From: Promethearchaeota archaeon
GTDB lineage: Archaea; Asgardarchaeota; Lokiarchaeia; Sigynarchaeales; SOKP01
Direction: 5' to 3'
Assembly (NCBI GenBank): GCA_030620005.1
Contig: JAUXAJ010000044.1
Span: 1 to 22,375, forward strand
DNA length: 22,375 bases
Part shown: positions 15,288 through 22,375 of the stretch, one piece after another
How the letters are laid out: the number at the start of each line of letters is the position of its first letter
Numbering within the stretch: the first letter of the stretch is position 1
Program-made: the position numbers and the translations under genes
The notes under the pieces: model-generated
Seen by the model: the letters and a program-made list of their open reading frames with translations, nothing else
Database searches by the model: none
What the model was told of the DNA's origin: nothing

Positions 15288-15539
15288 GTGTACACCGAAA
15301 AATACTTATCCTATTTTAATTACTTGTTCTATGTTAAATAATATCTATACTAATATTAATATTATCTTATTCTTAAACACCTTTAAGAATTTGAACCGTT
15401 TGGATTATTAGAATTTTTATAATCTTTAAATAAGATGTTATTTTCAGAAGATATAATTTCATCAGAAAACTTAATTTTGATGAAAGATTTACAAAATTAA
15501 AGAGAATAAAGTTAATCTCTAATGTGAGATGTAAAAACA
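15288..15539. promoter_or_regulatory. Divergent promoter region between uppS and HMG-CoA synthase genes
   Basis: This 252-bp AT-rich spacer must carry the start signals of both directions. It contains a palindromic ACTAATATTAATATTAT-like stretch near 15350-15366 and TATA-like AT blocks such as AGATATAATTT near 15449. I cannot assign either element to a given gene with confidence. No open frame or RNA gene is evident. Confidence 0.4.
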
Positions 15540-17174
15540 ATGATTTCGGACGAGTATTTATTTTCTAATGTTGGAATCGACTCAATTGGCTTCTTTGCTC
15601 CGCGGCATTATTTAAACTTGGAAGATCTTGCTGTAAAAAGAAATGTAGACCCTAATAAATACAGTAAAGGATTGTTACTGAAAGAGATGAGATTACCAGA
15701 AGAAAATGAGGACATCATTTCAATGGGCTTAAAAGCAGGCTATAACGCGTTAATTAGAGGTAATGTTCATCCAAAGACAATTGATGCGCTTTTCGTAGGG
15801 ACTGAGACCGAAGTATATGCTGTAAAATCGGTTTCCAACATTTTTTCCGACTTATTGGGAATTTCCACTAATTCAATGACTCAAGATATTTATAATGCCT
15901 GTGCTGGTGGAACATTAGCAATTATAAATGCGCTAGCATTGATTGAAAAGGACATTATAAAAAAAGCATTGGTTATAAGTGCAGATATCTCTTCCTACGG
16001 TATAGGTACCCCAAGCGAGGCTACTCAAGGCTCAGGAGCAATCGCTTTTGTTATTTCAAAAAATCCTCGAATAGCAACTTTTAGCAAAAAATTTGGTAAG
16101 GTTTCTGGTAATGTTAACGATTTTTTTAGACCAGCTCGCGAGAAAAATGCGAAAGTATTCGGACATTATTCCGTTAATACTTATCTCAATTTCCAATTAA
16201 GCGCGTATGATGATCTAATTAAAAACCTTGGAGATTTTCACGCGGATTTCTACACGTTTCATGCTCCATTTGCAAAATTGCCAATTAAATGCATGCAACA
16301 TATAATAATAAAACGCTGGATGAGACATATTGCAAATTTGGTAAAATTAGAAAAAGGGAGATTAAAATCATCGCTTATAAAGAAGATCGATTATTTTTTA
16401 CACGATGTCGCTGTACTCCCGGAATATATTTATTTAAAATTAAAAGAGAAGGGTTTTTCTTCGGAAACTTTAGAAGATATCTCAAATAAATTAATCACGA
16501 ATGTAAAAGGAAGAGTTCTCCCACAATTGAAAATGCCATCCCATTTTGGGAACATGTATAATGCTTCTATTTGGGCACAAATTGGGTATCTTCTCGAAAA
16601 TTTTGCTCAAGTAAATAATACTATATATTTTGGGTCCTATGGTTCGGGAGCTACTTGTATTTCGGGATTATTAAAAGTCAAACCGTTGTTTAAAGAAGTT
16701 TTAGCAAGACGTCCAAAAATTAACGATATTATTAACTATAAGACGCGCAAAAGTGTTCATGAATACGAATTAATGAAGAACGGTAAAACCAAACCTCAGT
16801 TTGCGTTAGGGCGCATCGTCGAGCACGAAGAAAATAAAAAGAGAGGTTTTAATTTACATTTCTGCGACGAGGGGTGCATGATACCTAATTTTGAGGGATT
16901 AAATCACTGTCCAAAAGGACATTCTGGATCTCACGAGAGATTTTTTCCGCTATTTGCAATATTGGACTCTGAACCTATTGTAAGTATCAATGATAACGAT
17001 CTTAGTTTTCTTTCTAAGGGATTAGTGCGAATTGCTGGAAAAGTAAAAAAAGGAACCTCGCTTGAATACGAGATAAGGAGAATGGAAGAAGATAAAAACG
17101 AACGGAATTACAACGCAATTGGCTTATTAAATTGGACGCCGACTTATGTTGGACCTGTTTTTAATATTTATTAG
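15540..17174 (+). CDS. Hydroxymethylglutaryl-CoA synthase with Cys/His-rich extension
   Basis: This enzyme condenses acetyl-CoA with acetoacetyl-CoA to HMG-CoA, the first committed step of the mevalonate pathway. The thiolase-fold catalytic residues are in place: E89 (FVGTETEVYAVKS), nucleophile C121 (IYNACAGGTLAI) and H241 (YTFHAPFAKLP). A later FGSYGSGATC loop is also present. At 544 residues it is far longer than typical archaeal or bacterial forms of about 350-390. After the core, near residue 430, a C442-x3-C446-x10-C457-x3-H461-x3-H465 cluster looks like a metal site and is followed by about 75 beta-rich residues. In many archaea this enzyme works in a complex with thiolase through a DUF35 zinc protein, so the extension might replace or resemble that partner. 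The start is ATG 15540 and the stop is TAG. Confidence 0.9.
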   Translation: MISDEYLFSNVGIDSIGFFAPRHYLNLEDLAVKRNVDPNKYSKGLLLKEMRLPEENEDIISMGLKAGYNALIRGNVHPKTIDALFVGTETEVYAVKSVSNIFSDLLGISTNSMTQDIYNACAGGTLAIINALALIEKDIIKKALVISADISSYGIGTPSEATQGSGAIAFVISKNPRIATFSKKFGKVSGNVNDFFRPAREKNAKVFGHYSVNTYLNFQLSAYDDLIKNLGDFHADFYTFHAPFAKLPIKCMQHIIIKRWMRHIANLVKLEKGRLKSSLIKKIDYFLHDVAVLPEYIYLKLKEKGFSSETLEDISNKLITNVKGRVLPQLKMPSHFGNMYNASIWAQIGYLLENFAQVNNTIYFGSYGSGATCISGLLKVKPLFKEVLARRPKINDIINYKTRKSVHEYELMKNGKTKPQFALGRIVEHEENKKRGFNLHFCDEGCMIPNFEGLNHCPKGHSGSHERFFPLFAILDSEPIVSINDNDLSFLSKGLVRIAGKVKKGTSLEYEIRRMEEDKNERNYNAIGLLNWTPTYVGPVFNIY

Positions 17175-17353
17175 TATGATTAGTACGAGTTATAATGAAA
17201 AATTTTATTTCAAATACAACCATCAACCAATTATCAAAAGATCACGAAGTTATTTTGCAATATCTCGCCAAAAATGGATATTTACTATTTCTAATTTAAA
17301 ATTGTAAACAAATTTAAACAAAATAATTTAGTGTTAGAAATGAGGTATATTTA

Positions 17354-18622
17354 ATGAAAAAAATTCGGTCCGATATTTCGGGATTTTATAAATTATCCAT
17401 TGAGCAACGCCAACACGAATTATCAAGCCAATTTAATTTTTCGCCCGAAGAATTGATGATTTTAGATAATTTTGGCTATTTTTCTAAAACTCAATTGGAT
17501 ACATTAATAGAAAATGTCGTTGGAAGTTATCAGCTTCCGATGGGTATTGCGTGTAATTTTAAAATCAACGATAAAGACTATTTAATTCCCATGGTGACCG
17601 AAGAACCTTCTGTAGTTGCGGCAGCTTCAAATGCAGCTAAATTTGCTAGAAAACATGGGGGTTTTCGTTCAGATAAAGTTGAATCAATCATGATTTCTCA
17701 AATACAAATTACTAATTTGAAAGAAACGGAAGTTGCTAAGAATATCATTTTAAAAAATAAAGAAAAAATTATTAATCTTGCCAACGATCAAGATCCTCTT
17801 TTAAACGAGTTAGGGGATGGCGCTATAGATCTAGAAATGAGAGAAATTAATACGAGAAAAGGCAAGATGTTAATTCTTCATCTATTAGTTGGCGTTTTGG
17901 ATGCAATGGGTGCTAATGTTGTAAATACCATGGCTGAAGCCGTTAGTCCTTATATCGAAGAAATAAGTGGCGGAAAGATATACCTTCGGATCGTATCAAA
18001 TTTGGCTACTCATCGGATAGCGAAATGCAAGGCAACTTTCGACAAAGATTTATTAGGTGGAGAAGAAGTGGTTGATGGCATCATGAATGCTTATGAGTTT
18101 GCCTTAGCTGATACTTATAGGGCTACTACTCATAATAAAGGAATAATGAACGGTATCATAGCTTTAACTCTTGCCACAGGAAATGATACTCGAGCTATTG
18201 AAGCGGGAGCCCATGCTTACGCGTCATTGAAGGGAAAATATTCTCCATTGACCAAGTTTGATGTCGACCATGACGGAAACTTGGTAGGCGAAATTGAAGT
18301 TCCACTTGCTCTTGGAATAATTGGTGGGATGACGAAAATACATCCAATGGCACGATTAGCATTGAGAATTTTAAATGTGGAAAGCGCCGAAGAGCTTTCT
18401 CAAGTTACTGCTGCCCTTGGTTTAGCCCAAAATGTAGCCGCTTTAAGAGCATTGGCTTCAGAGGGCATTCAGAAAGGTCACATGGCTCTCCATTCGAGAA
18501 ATATAGCAAAAATTGCCGGAGTTCCAGACGATTTAATAGAAATTGTAGCAAAAAAATTAGTAAAAGATAAAAAAATAAGAGTAGATTACGCAAAAGAGAT
18601 ATTAAAAAATTTAAAAAAATGA
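17354..18622 (+). CDS. Class II hydroxymethylglutaryl-CoA reductase
   Basis: This enzyme reduces HMG-CoA to mevalonate with NAD(P)H. Catalytic residues match the Pseudomonas mevalonii-type (class II) enzyme: E83 in TEEPSVVAAAS, K262 in THNKGIMNGI, D278 in ATGNDTRAIEAGAHAYA and H376 in GHMALHSRNIA. Class II features include ENVVGSYQLPMGIA, and the 422-residue length fits. Class II is bacterial-type and is known from only some archaea, including Archaeoglobus and Asgard lineages, so transfer into the lineage at some point is likely. A GAGGT sequence at 17344-17348 gives a good ribosome-binding site for ATG 17354. The 179-bp gap before it could hold its own promoter. Its stop overlaps the start of the mevalonate kinase gene by four bases (ATGA), implying translational coupling. 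Confidence 0.94.
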   Translation: MKKIRSDISGFYKLSIEQRQHELSSQFNFSPEELMILDNFGYFSKTQLDTLIENVVGSYQLPMGIACNFKINDKDYLIPMVTEEPSVVAAASNAAKFARKHGGFRSDKVESIMISQIQITNLKETEVAKNIILKNKEKIINLANDQDPLLNELGDGAIDLEMREINTRKGKMLILHLLVGVLDAMGANVVNTMAEAVSPYIEEISGGKIYLRIVSNLATHRIAKCKATFDKDLLGGEEVVDGIMNAYEFALADTYRATTHNKGIMNGIIALTLATGNDTRAIEAGAHAYASLKGKYSPLTKFDVDHDGNLVGEIEVPLALGIIGGMTKIHPMARLALRILNVESAEELSQVTAALGLAQNVAALRALASEGIQKGHMALHSRNIAKIAGVPDDLIEIVAKKLVKDKKIRVDYAKEILKNLKK

Positions 18623-19590
18623 AAATAGTCTCTGCATCAGCACCAGGCAAATGCATTCTTCTAGGTGGGCTCCCCTTAATATATGGCGTTCCAGCAATCA
18701 CTATGGCTATTTCTCAATATACTACATGCACAATTGAAGAAATTAATGAAAATAAAATTCAAATAAATTTATCATATCATGATGAACCTTTAGATTTTTC
18801 TGATTACAACGATTTAATTTCCAATATTCCAAAAAAATTTAAACAAATAGCTCAATGTTTTAAAATTTTCAAGGAAAAATATTACGTGAAGCTGGAAAAT
18901 TTGCGAATTACTTTAGCTTCAAACCTATATCCGAGCTCTGGATTAGGGTCCTCTGCCTCAACGGCAGTATCCTTGGTATCTGCTCTTAGTGAATTCTGTA
19001 ATGTTAACCTGGAAAAAACTCTAATTTCTAGTTTTGCATGGAACGCCTTCCATGGAAGGCATGGAACGCCTACTGGAATTGATAATATAATCTGCACTTT
19101 TGGCAAAATGATATCCTTCCAAAAAGGTAATTTTCAATTCATACCGTTTTCGAATGATCTGAAATTTTTAATTTCTCATACTAACATTGTTCACGATACT
19201 AAAAAAGCCATTCAAAGAGTTAACGCTTTAAAAAAGGCCAAACCTGACGAGTGTAATCGAATTTTTGAAAAAATAAGCACGATAGTTAAAAGTGCTGAAA
19301 TCGAACTAAAAAATGGAGATTTAATCGCTTTAGGAAATTTAATGAATTCAAATCAAGCGTTATTAGCTAAATTAGGCGTTTCTAACGGAAGTATTTCAGA
19401 TATTGTCAATATCTCTCACGATAATGGGGCATTAGGTTCAATACAAACGGGCGTAGGGGTTGGTAAATGCGTGATCACGCTCGGAAAGGAAAACATGTTG
19501 AAAAATATAGCTTTAATTTTAAAAGAAAAAGAGTATAATAGCTTCTTAACAAACATAGATAGCAAGGGTGTTAAAATCGAAAGAAAATGA
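18619..19590 (+). CDS. mvk: Mevalonate kinase (GHMP family)
   Basis: This enzyme phosphorylates mevalonate to mevalonate 5-phosphate with ATP. GHMP motifs are present in order: an N-terminal APGKCILLGGLPLIYG, the ATP-binding PSSGLGSSAS loop (residues 105-114), HGTPTGIDN with catalytic Asp 155, and a C-terminal GVGVGKCVITL. The first motif is unusual: most mevalonate kinases have GEH followed by V-V-Y-G, but here G16-G17-L-P replaces the Glu and His. The rest of the active site looks intact, so activity is expected, but altered metal or substrate contacts are possible. At 323 residues it is of normal length. It overlaps the reductase gene by four bases and is followed by a hairpin and a TATA box, so it probably ends the first transcription unit. 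A homoserine or phosphomevalonate kinase role is less likely, given HGTPTGIDN and the context. Confidence 0.88.
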   Translation: MKIVSASAPGKCILLGGLPLIYGVPAITMAISQYTTCTIEEINENKIQINLSYHDEPLDFSDYNDLISNIPKKFKQIAQCFKIFKEKYYVKLENLRITLASNLYPSSGLGSSASTAVSLVSALSEFCNVNLEKTLISSFAWNAFHGRHGTPTGIDNIICTFGKMISFQKGNFQFIPFSNDLKFLISHTNIVHDTKKAIQRVNALKKAKPDECNRIFEKISTIVKSAEIELKNGDLIALGNLMNSNQALLAKLGVSNGSISDIVNISHDNGALGSIQTGVGVGKCVITLGKENMLKNIALILKEKEYNSFLTNIDSKGVKIERK

Positions 19591-19615
19591 AGAGATTATC
19601 ATTTTGGTGTTGAAA

Positions 19616-19636
19616 ACCTTTAGTTTTATTAAAGGT
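19616..19636 (+). terminator. Hairpin after the mevalonate kinase gene
   Basis: A perfect 7-bp inverted repeat, ACCTTTA and TAAAGGT, with a 7-nt loop lies 26 bp after the kinase stop codon and before the next promoter. It may be a partial terminator or an attenuator. No long T run follows it. Confidence 0.35.
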
Positions 19637-19687
19637 GTTTCATAAAATCCTCTAATAAAAACCAATATTAATTGTCATTGCATCACG

Positions 19688-19696
19688 ATATATAAA
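19688..19696 (+). promoter_or_regulatory. TATA box of the decarboxylase-dehydratase unit
   Basis: ATATATAAA lies only about nine bases before the first ATG (19705). Transcription from it would begin near 19715-19720, which favours ATG 19714 as a nearly leaderless start over ATG 19705. It suggests that the last three genes have their own promoter. Confidence 0.5.
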
Positions 19697-19713
19697 TTTA
19701 TAAGATGATACTT

Positions 19714-21015
19714 ATGGGATTTAGAGAATATTTAAAAAAAATTGATGAAAAAGGACTTCTTCGGAAGGTAGATGTAGAAGTTTCGAAGAGATTAGAAGTC
19801 TCTGGTATTTTAAAGAAGATGGAGCCAACTCCCGTGATTTTCAATAATGTTAAAGAATCTGAATTCCGGATTGTTGGCAACATGTTCTGTACTAAGAGTG
19901 TGATTGCTTCATATTTCGGCGTGACTCCCGCAGATCTCATACCAATGTTATCCAAAGCAATAGCGGAACGCTCAGAACCAGAAGTCGTATCAAACGCTCC
20001 TTGCCAAGAAGTAATTGAATCAAGCGTAAATTTAGACAAATTACCAATTTTGTTCCATTGCGAAAACGATGGCGGAAACTACATTAGTTCTGCTGTCGTT
20101 ATCACTAGAGATCCTGATTATGGACAAAATATGGATTTTCATAGGGCCATGCAATTTTCTAAAGAACGATTTGCCACTCGCATAGTTAGAGGTCGTCATT
20201 TTTATGAATTTTTAGAAAAAAATGGCGAACTAGAAGTCGCTTTTTGTATAGGGAACACCCCTAACATTCTAATTGCCGGAGCAACTTCCATAGATATTGG
20301 AGTTGACGAATTACAAATTGCAAATGCATTAGAGCCAATTAAAGTTGTTAAAGCAAATTCAGTAGATCTTTTAATTCCTGCTGGGGCTGAATTTGTTTTA
20401 GAAGGACGGGTCTATAGGGAAGAAAAACACGCTGAGGGTCCTTTTGTCGATTTGACAGAAACATACGATGTTGTAAGAGAAGAACCCGTTTTTGAAGTTA
20501 AAAAAATTACTCACAGAAAGGATGCTATTTGGCAAGCCCTATTACCCGGTGCGCTTGAGCATAAAATATTGATGGGCATGCCGCGAGAACCAACCATTTT
20601 CAATAAAGTGAATGAAGCAGGAGTTAAATGCTTAGATGTTAATATAAATCCGGGGGGATGTTCATGGTTGCACGCAATTGTACAAATTGATAAAAAATCA
20701 GAAGAAGATGGTAAAAGAGCTATTAATGGTGCTTTCGTTGGCCATAGTAGTTGTAAACACGTGTTTATTGTGGATAAGGATATTGATATTTATGACCCAT
20801 TATCAGTGGAATGGGCAATGGCAACTCGCTTTCAAGGCGATGTCAGAATGATTATTAAAGATAAAGAACCGGGAAGTAGCTTAGATCCTAGCGCGGAGCC
20901 CGGAACAAAAATGACAACTAAAATTAAATTTGATTTAACAAAACCACTAGTAGCTAAAGGAAAGAGTTTTGATAGAGCAGATTTTCCGAAAGTAAATTTG
21001 AACAAATATTTTTAA
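19714..21015 (+). CDS. UbiD-family anhydromevalonate phosphate decarboxylase
   Basis: This UbiD-type decarboxylase has 433 residues from the chosen start. Landmarks are MGFREYLKKIDEKGLL at the front, FATRIVRGRHFYEF, VDLLIPAGAEFVLEGRV and AEGPFVDLTETYDV with the catalytic acidic residues. UbiD enzymes use prenylated FMN made by UbiX, which is not in this window. Lying directly before the two phosphomevalonate dehydratase genes, it is best read as the archaeal enzyme that converts trans-anhydromevalonate 5-phosphate to isopentenyl phosphate. The family alone would also allow an aromatic-acid decarboxylase, so the assignment rests on context. ATG 19705 would add MIL. I chose ATG 19714 because family members commonly begin MxxREFL and because a TATA box sits too close to 19705. 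The next gene starts 13 bp downstream. Confidence 0.88.
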   Translation: MGFREYLKKIDEKGLLRKVDVEVSKRLEVSGILKKMEPTPVIFNNVKESEFRIVGNMFCTKSVIASYFGVTPADLIPMLSKAIAERSEPEVVSNAPCQEVIESSVNLDKLPILFHCENDGGNYISSAVVITRDPDYGQNMDFHRAMQFSKERFATRIVRGRHFYEFLEKNGELEVAFCIGNTPNILIAGATSIDIGVDELQIANALEPIKVVKANSVDLLIPAGAEFVLEGRVYREEKHAEGPFVDLTETYDVVREEPVFEVKKITHRKDAIWQALLPGALEHKILMGMPREPTIFNKVNEAGVKCLDVNINPGGCSWLHAIVQIDKKSEEDGKRAINGAFVGHSSCKHVFIVDKDIDIYDPLSVEWAMATRFQGDVRMIIKDKEPGSSLDPSAEPGTKMTTKIKFDLTKPLVAKGKSFDRADFPKVNLNKYF

Positions 21016-21028
21016 TATATAAGAGTTG

Positions 21029-22228
21029 ATGATCATGAAATTAGAACCAGAAGAGAGAGACATGTTGGAGGGAAAGCATGGAAAGGCCTCCCGAAAATCA
21101 ATGGAAATATTAACCACATTAGGAGAAATATTTGGTGCTGAATGCATGATTGATGTTTATGGTGTTCAGATAGCAGGAGTTTCTTACGCTAATCTTGGCG
21201 AAGCGGGGTTGGAATTTCTAAGCGAAATGGCAGAAGATGGGAAGGTTAGAGTTTTAACGACTTTAAATCCAGCAGGAATGGATCGCGATAATTGGCGAGC
21301 ATTAGGAATAGATGAAGAATTCGCTGAAAATCAGAATCGCGTCATAGACGCCTTTGCCAAAATGGGAATAATTACGACGTGTTCTTGTACACCATATTTA
21401 ATTGGAAACGTACCTCATTATGGACAACATATTGCTTGGGCTGAAAGTAGTGCTGTATGTTATTCTAACTCGGTTATTGGAGCTCGAACAAATCGTGAAG
21501 GTGGACCAAGCGCATTAGCGGCGGCTTTAACTGGAAAAACGCCTAAATACGGGTATCATTTGGATGAAAATCGTCATGGACAAATCTTAGTTAAGGTAAA
21601 TGCTCAAGTTAAAAGTACTGACAAATATGGCGTGTTTGGAAAAATAATTGGCGATAAATTAGTTGAATTAGGAAAGAAAATACCTTATATTACGGGAATT
21701 CCATCAGCTACCGTTGAAGAACTCAAGTCGTTTTGTGCTTCCGTTGCTACTTATGGTGGAACGGCATTATTCCACATGGAAGGAATAACTCCTGAGTATA
21801 ATAAATACCCTAAACCAAGTGATGTTGTGTTTGAAATCAATCAGGACGGCTTAAAAAAAACTCGTGCTGAGCTTATTGACGACGATGTCGAAATTGATTT
21901 TGTAAGTCTCGGTTGTCCTCACGCTTCAATTCACGAAATTGCGGAAATCGCAAGGTTATTAGGGGGGAAAAAAGTAAAAAAAGAATTTTGGATTACTACT
22001 GCGCGACCTACAAAAAAAATCGCAGATGAAGCTGGTTATTCTAAAATTATTGAAGACGCCGGAGCAAAGTTTGCAGCGGATACTTGCTGTGTTGTAGCTC
22101 CAATTAAAGGACGCTTCAAGGGGATCATGGTAGATTCAGCAAAAGCGTGTTATTATGGCCGGGCTAAGAATAAATTAAAAGTAAAAATTGGAACAATCGA
22201 AAAATGTGTTGAGGAGGCGATAAAATGA
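21029..22228 (+). CDS. Phosphomevalonate dehydratase large subunit (AcnX type)
   Basis: This is the catalytic large subunit of the aconitase-X-type dehydratase, which removes water from mevalonate 5-phosphate to give trans-anhydromevalonate 5-phosphate. Family landmarks include LTTLNPAGMDRDNW, TCSCTPYLIGNVPHYGQHIA, ESSAVCYSNSVIGARTNREGG, DFVSLGCPHASIHEIAEIA and DTCCVVAP. The cysteines in these loops are candidates for iron-sulfur cluster ligands. The length of about 400 residues is normal. TTG 21026, ATG 21029 and ATG 21035 are all in frame. Either ATG is more plausible than TTG, and the later one begins MKLEPEE as many relatives do. It lies 13 bp after the decarboxylase gene and overlaps the small-subunit gene by four bases, so the two subunits are probably translationally coupled. 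Confidence 0.92.
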   Translation: MIMKLEPEERDMLEGKHGKASRKSMEILTTLGEIFGAECMIDVYGVQIAGVSYANLGEAGLEFLSEMAEDGKVRVLTTLNPAGMDRDNWRALGIDEEFAENQNRVIDAFAKMGIITTCSCTPYLIGNVPHYGQHIAWAESSAVCYSNSVIGARTNREGGPSALAAALTGKTPKYGYHLDENRHGQILVKVNAQVKSTDKYGVFGKIIGDKLVELGKKIPYITGIPSATVEELKSFCASVATYGGTALFHMEGITPEYNKYPKPSDVVFEINQDGLKKTRAELIDDDVEIDFVSLGCPHASIHEIAEIARLLGGKKVKKEFWITTARPTKKIADEAGYSKIIEDAGAKFAADTCCVVAPIKGRFKGIMVDSAKACYYGRAKNKLKVKIGTIEKCVEEAIK

Positions 22229-22375
22229 AGTTAGAAGGAAGAAAAATCTATAAAGGAACTGTTGAGGCAGAAGCGATTGTAACGAAAGATGGAATCTCGT
22301 TTTTTGGTGGCGTTGACCCTGATACAGGTCAAGTTGTGGAGGTTGGACACGAACTGGAAGATCAATCCATAACAG
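22225..22375 (+). CDS. Phosphomevalonate dehydratase small subunit (partial, cut by window end)
   Basis: The ATG at 22225-22227 overlaps the stop of the large-subunit gene, and a strong Shine-Dalgarno GAGGAGG lies at 22211-22217. Fifty codons are visible before the window ends. They encode KLEGRKIYKGTVEAEAIV, then FFGGVDPDTGQVVEVGHEL, the characteristic front of the AcnX small subunit (DUF126, swivelling domain). It partners the large subunit in mevalonate 5-phosphate dehydration. The rest of the protein, usually about 130-140 residues in total, lies beyond the window. The assignment is firm because of the sequence and the adjacent large subunit. Confidence 0.9.
   Translation, partial: MKLEGRKIYKGTVEAEAIVTKDGISFFGGVDPDTGQVVEVGHELEDQSIT

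Noticed and set aside
15350..15366. AT palindrome near ACTAATATTAATATTAT as a regulator operator
   Set aside because: Such palindromes are expected by chance in this AT-rich spacer and no second copy was found; it is only mentioned within the divergent promoter region.
18405..18701. Minus-strand open frame spanning the end of the reductase gene and start of the kinase gene
   Set aside because: It overlaps two well-supported genes on the other strand, and its leucine/phenylalanine-rich product reflects complementary codon bias.
1..22375. tRNA, rRNA, CRISPR arrays, insertion sequences or attachment sites
   Set aside because: I looked for T-loop-like motifs, regular spaced repeats and inverted terminal repeats with a transposase and found none that could be supported.

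Overview
The window looks like chromosomal DNA of an AT-rich archaeon, most likely an Asgard (Lokiarchaeia-like) lineage. Three things point this way. First, there is a six-gene archaeal-type modified mevalonate pathway: HMG-CoA synthase, class II HMG-CoA reductase, mevalonate kinase, UbiD-like anhydromevalonate phosphate decarboxylase, and both subunits of AcnX-type phosphomevalonate dehydratase. Second, TATA-like promoters and several TTG or GTG starts are present. Third, one protein pairs a longin-like N-terminus with a long coiled coil, a layout reminiscent of eukaryote-like trafficking proteins in Asgard genomes. The lineage is inferred from gene content only; no rRNA or tRNA gene was found.

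Left region (1-4366): accessory in character, very AT-rich, with no recognised housekeeping gene. It holds an unrecognised helical ORF, a CBS-plus-HEPN-like gene cut by an in-frame amber codon, and a tight two-gene unit made of an unrecognised 392-residue protein and a PD-(D/E)XK nuclease-like protein. A 577-bp gap follows, with a possible decayed reading frame on the minus strand. This is the best place in the window for an undescribed, possibly defence-related, system.

Middle region (4367-15287): a rightward radical SAM protein with a putative SCP2-like lipid-binding tail meets a leftward block. In order of transcription that block is cis-prenyltransferase (UppS family), a six-helix membrane protein, a large Ig-like/helical-repeat gene split by an in-frame TAA, a GCS2-type glutamate-cysteine ligase homologue whose N-terminal coding signal has no in-frame start, an amidohydrolase, and the longin-like/coiled-coil protein with seven 15-residue tandem repeats.

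Right region (15540 to end): the mevalonate cluster, rightward and divergent from uppS. The encoded steps run from acetoacetyl-CoA to HMG-CoA, mevalonate, mevalonate 5-phosphate, trans-anhydromevalonate 5-phosphate and isopentenyl phosphate. Acetoacetyl-CoA thiolase, the DUF35 bridge protein, isopentenyl phosphate kinase and the UbiX flavin prenyltransferase are not in the window. The last gene runs off the end. UppS would use the isoprenoid product for a polyprenyl carrier lipid.

Across the window at least two genes are split by single in-frame stops (1090-1092 and 12740-12742), and one or two more have frame problems near A/T homopolymers. Whether these are assembly errors, real decay or recoding is the main open question for anyone using this annotation.
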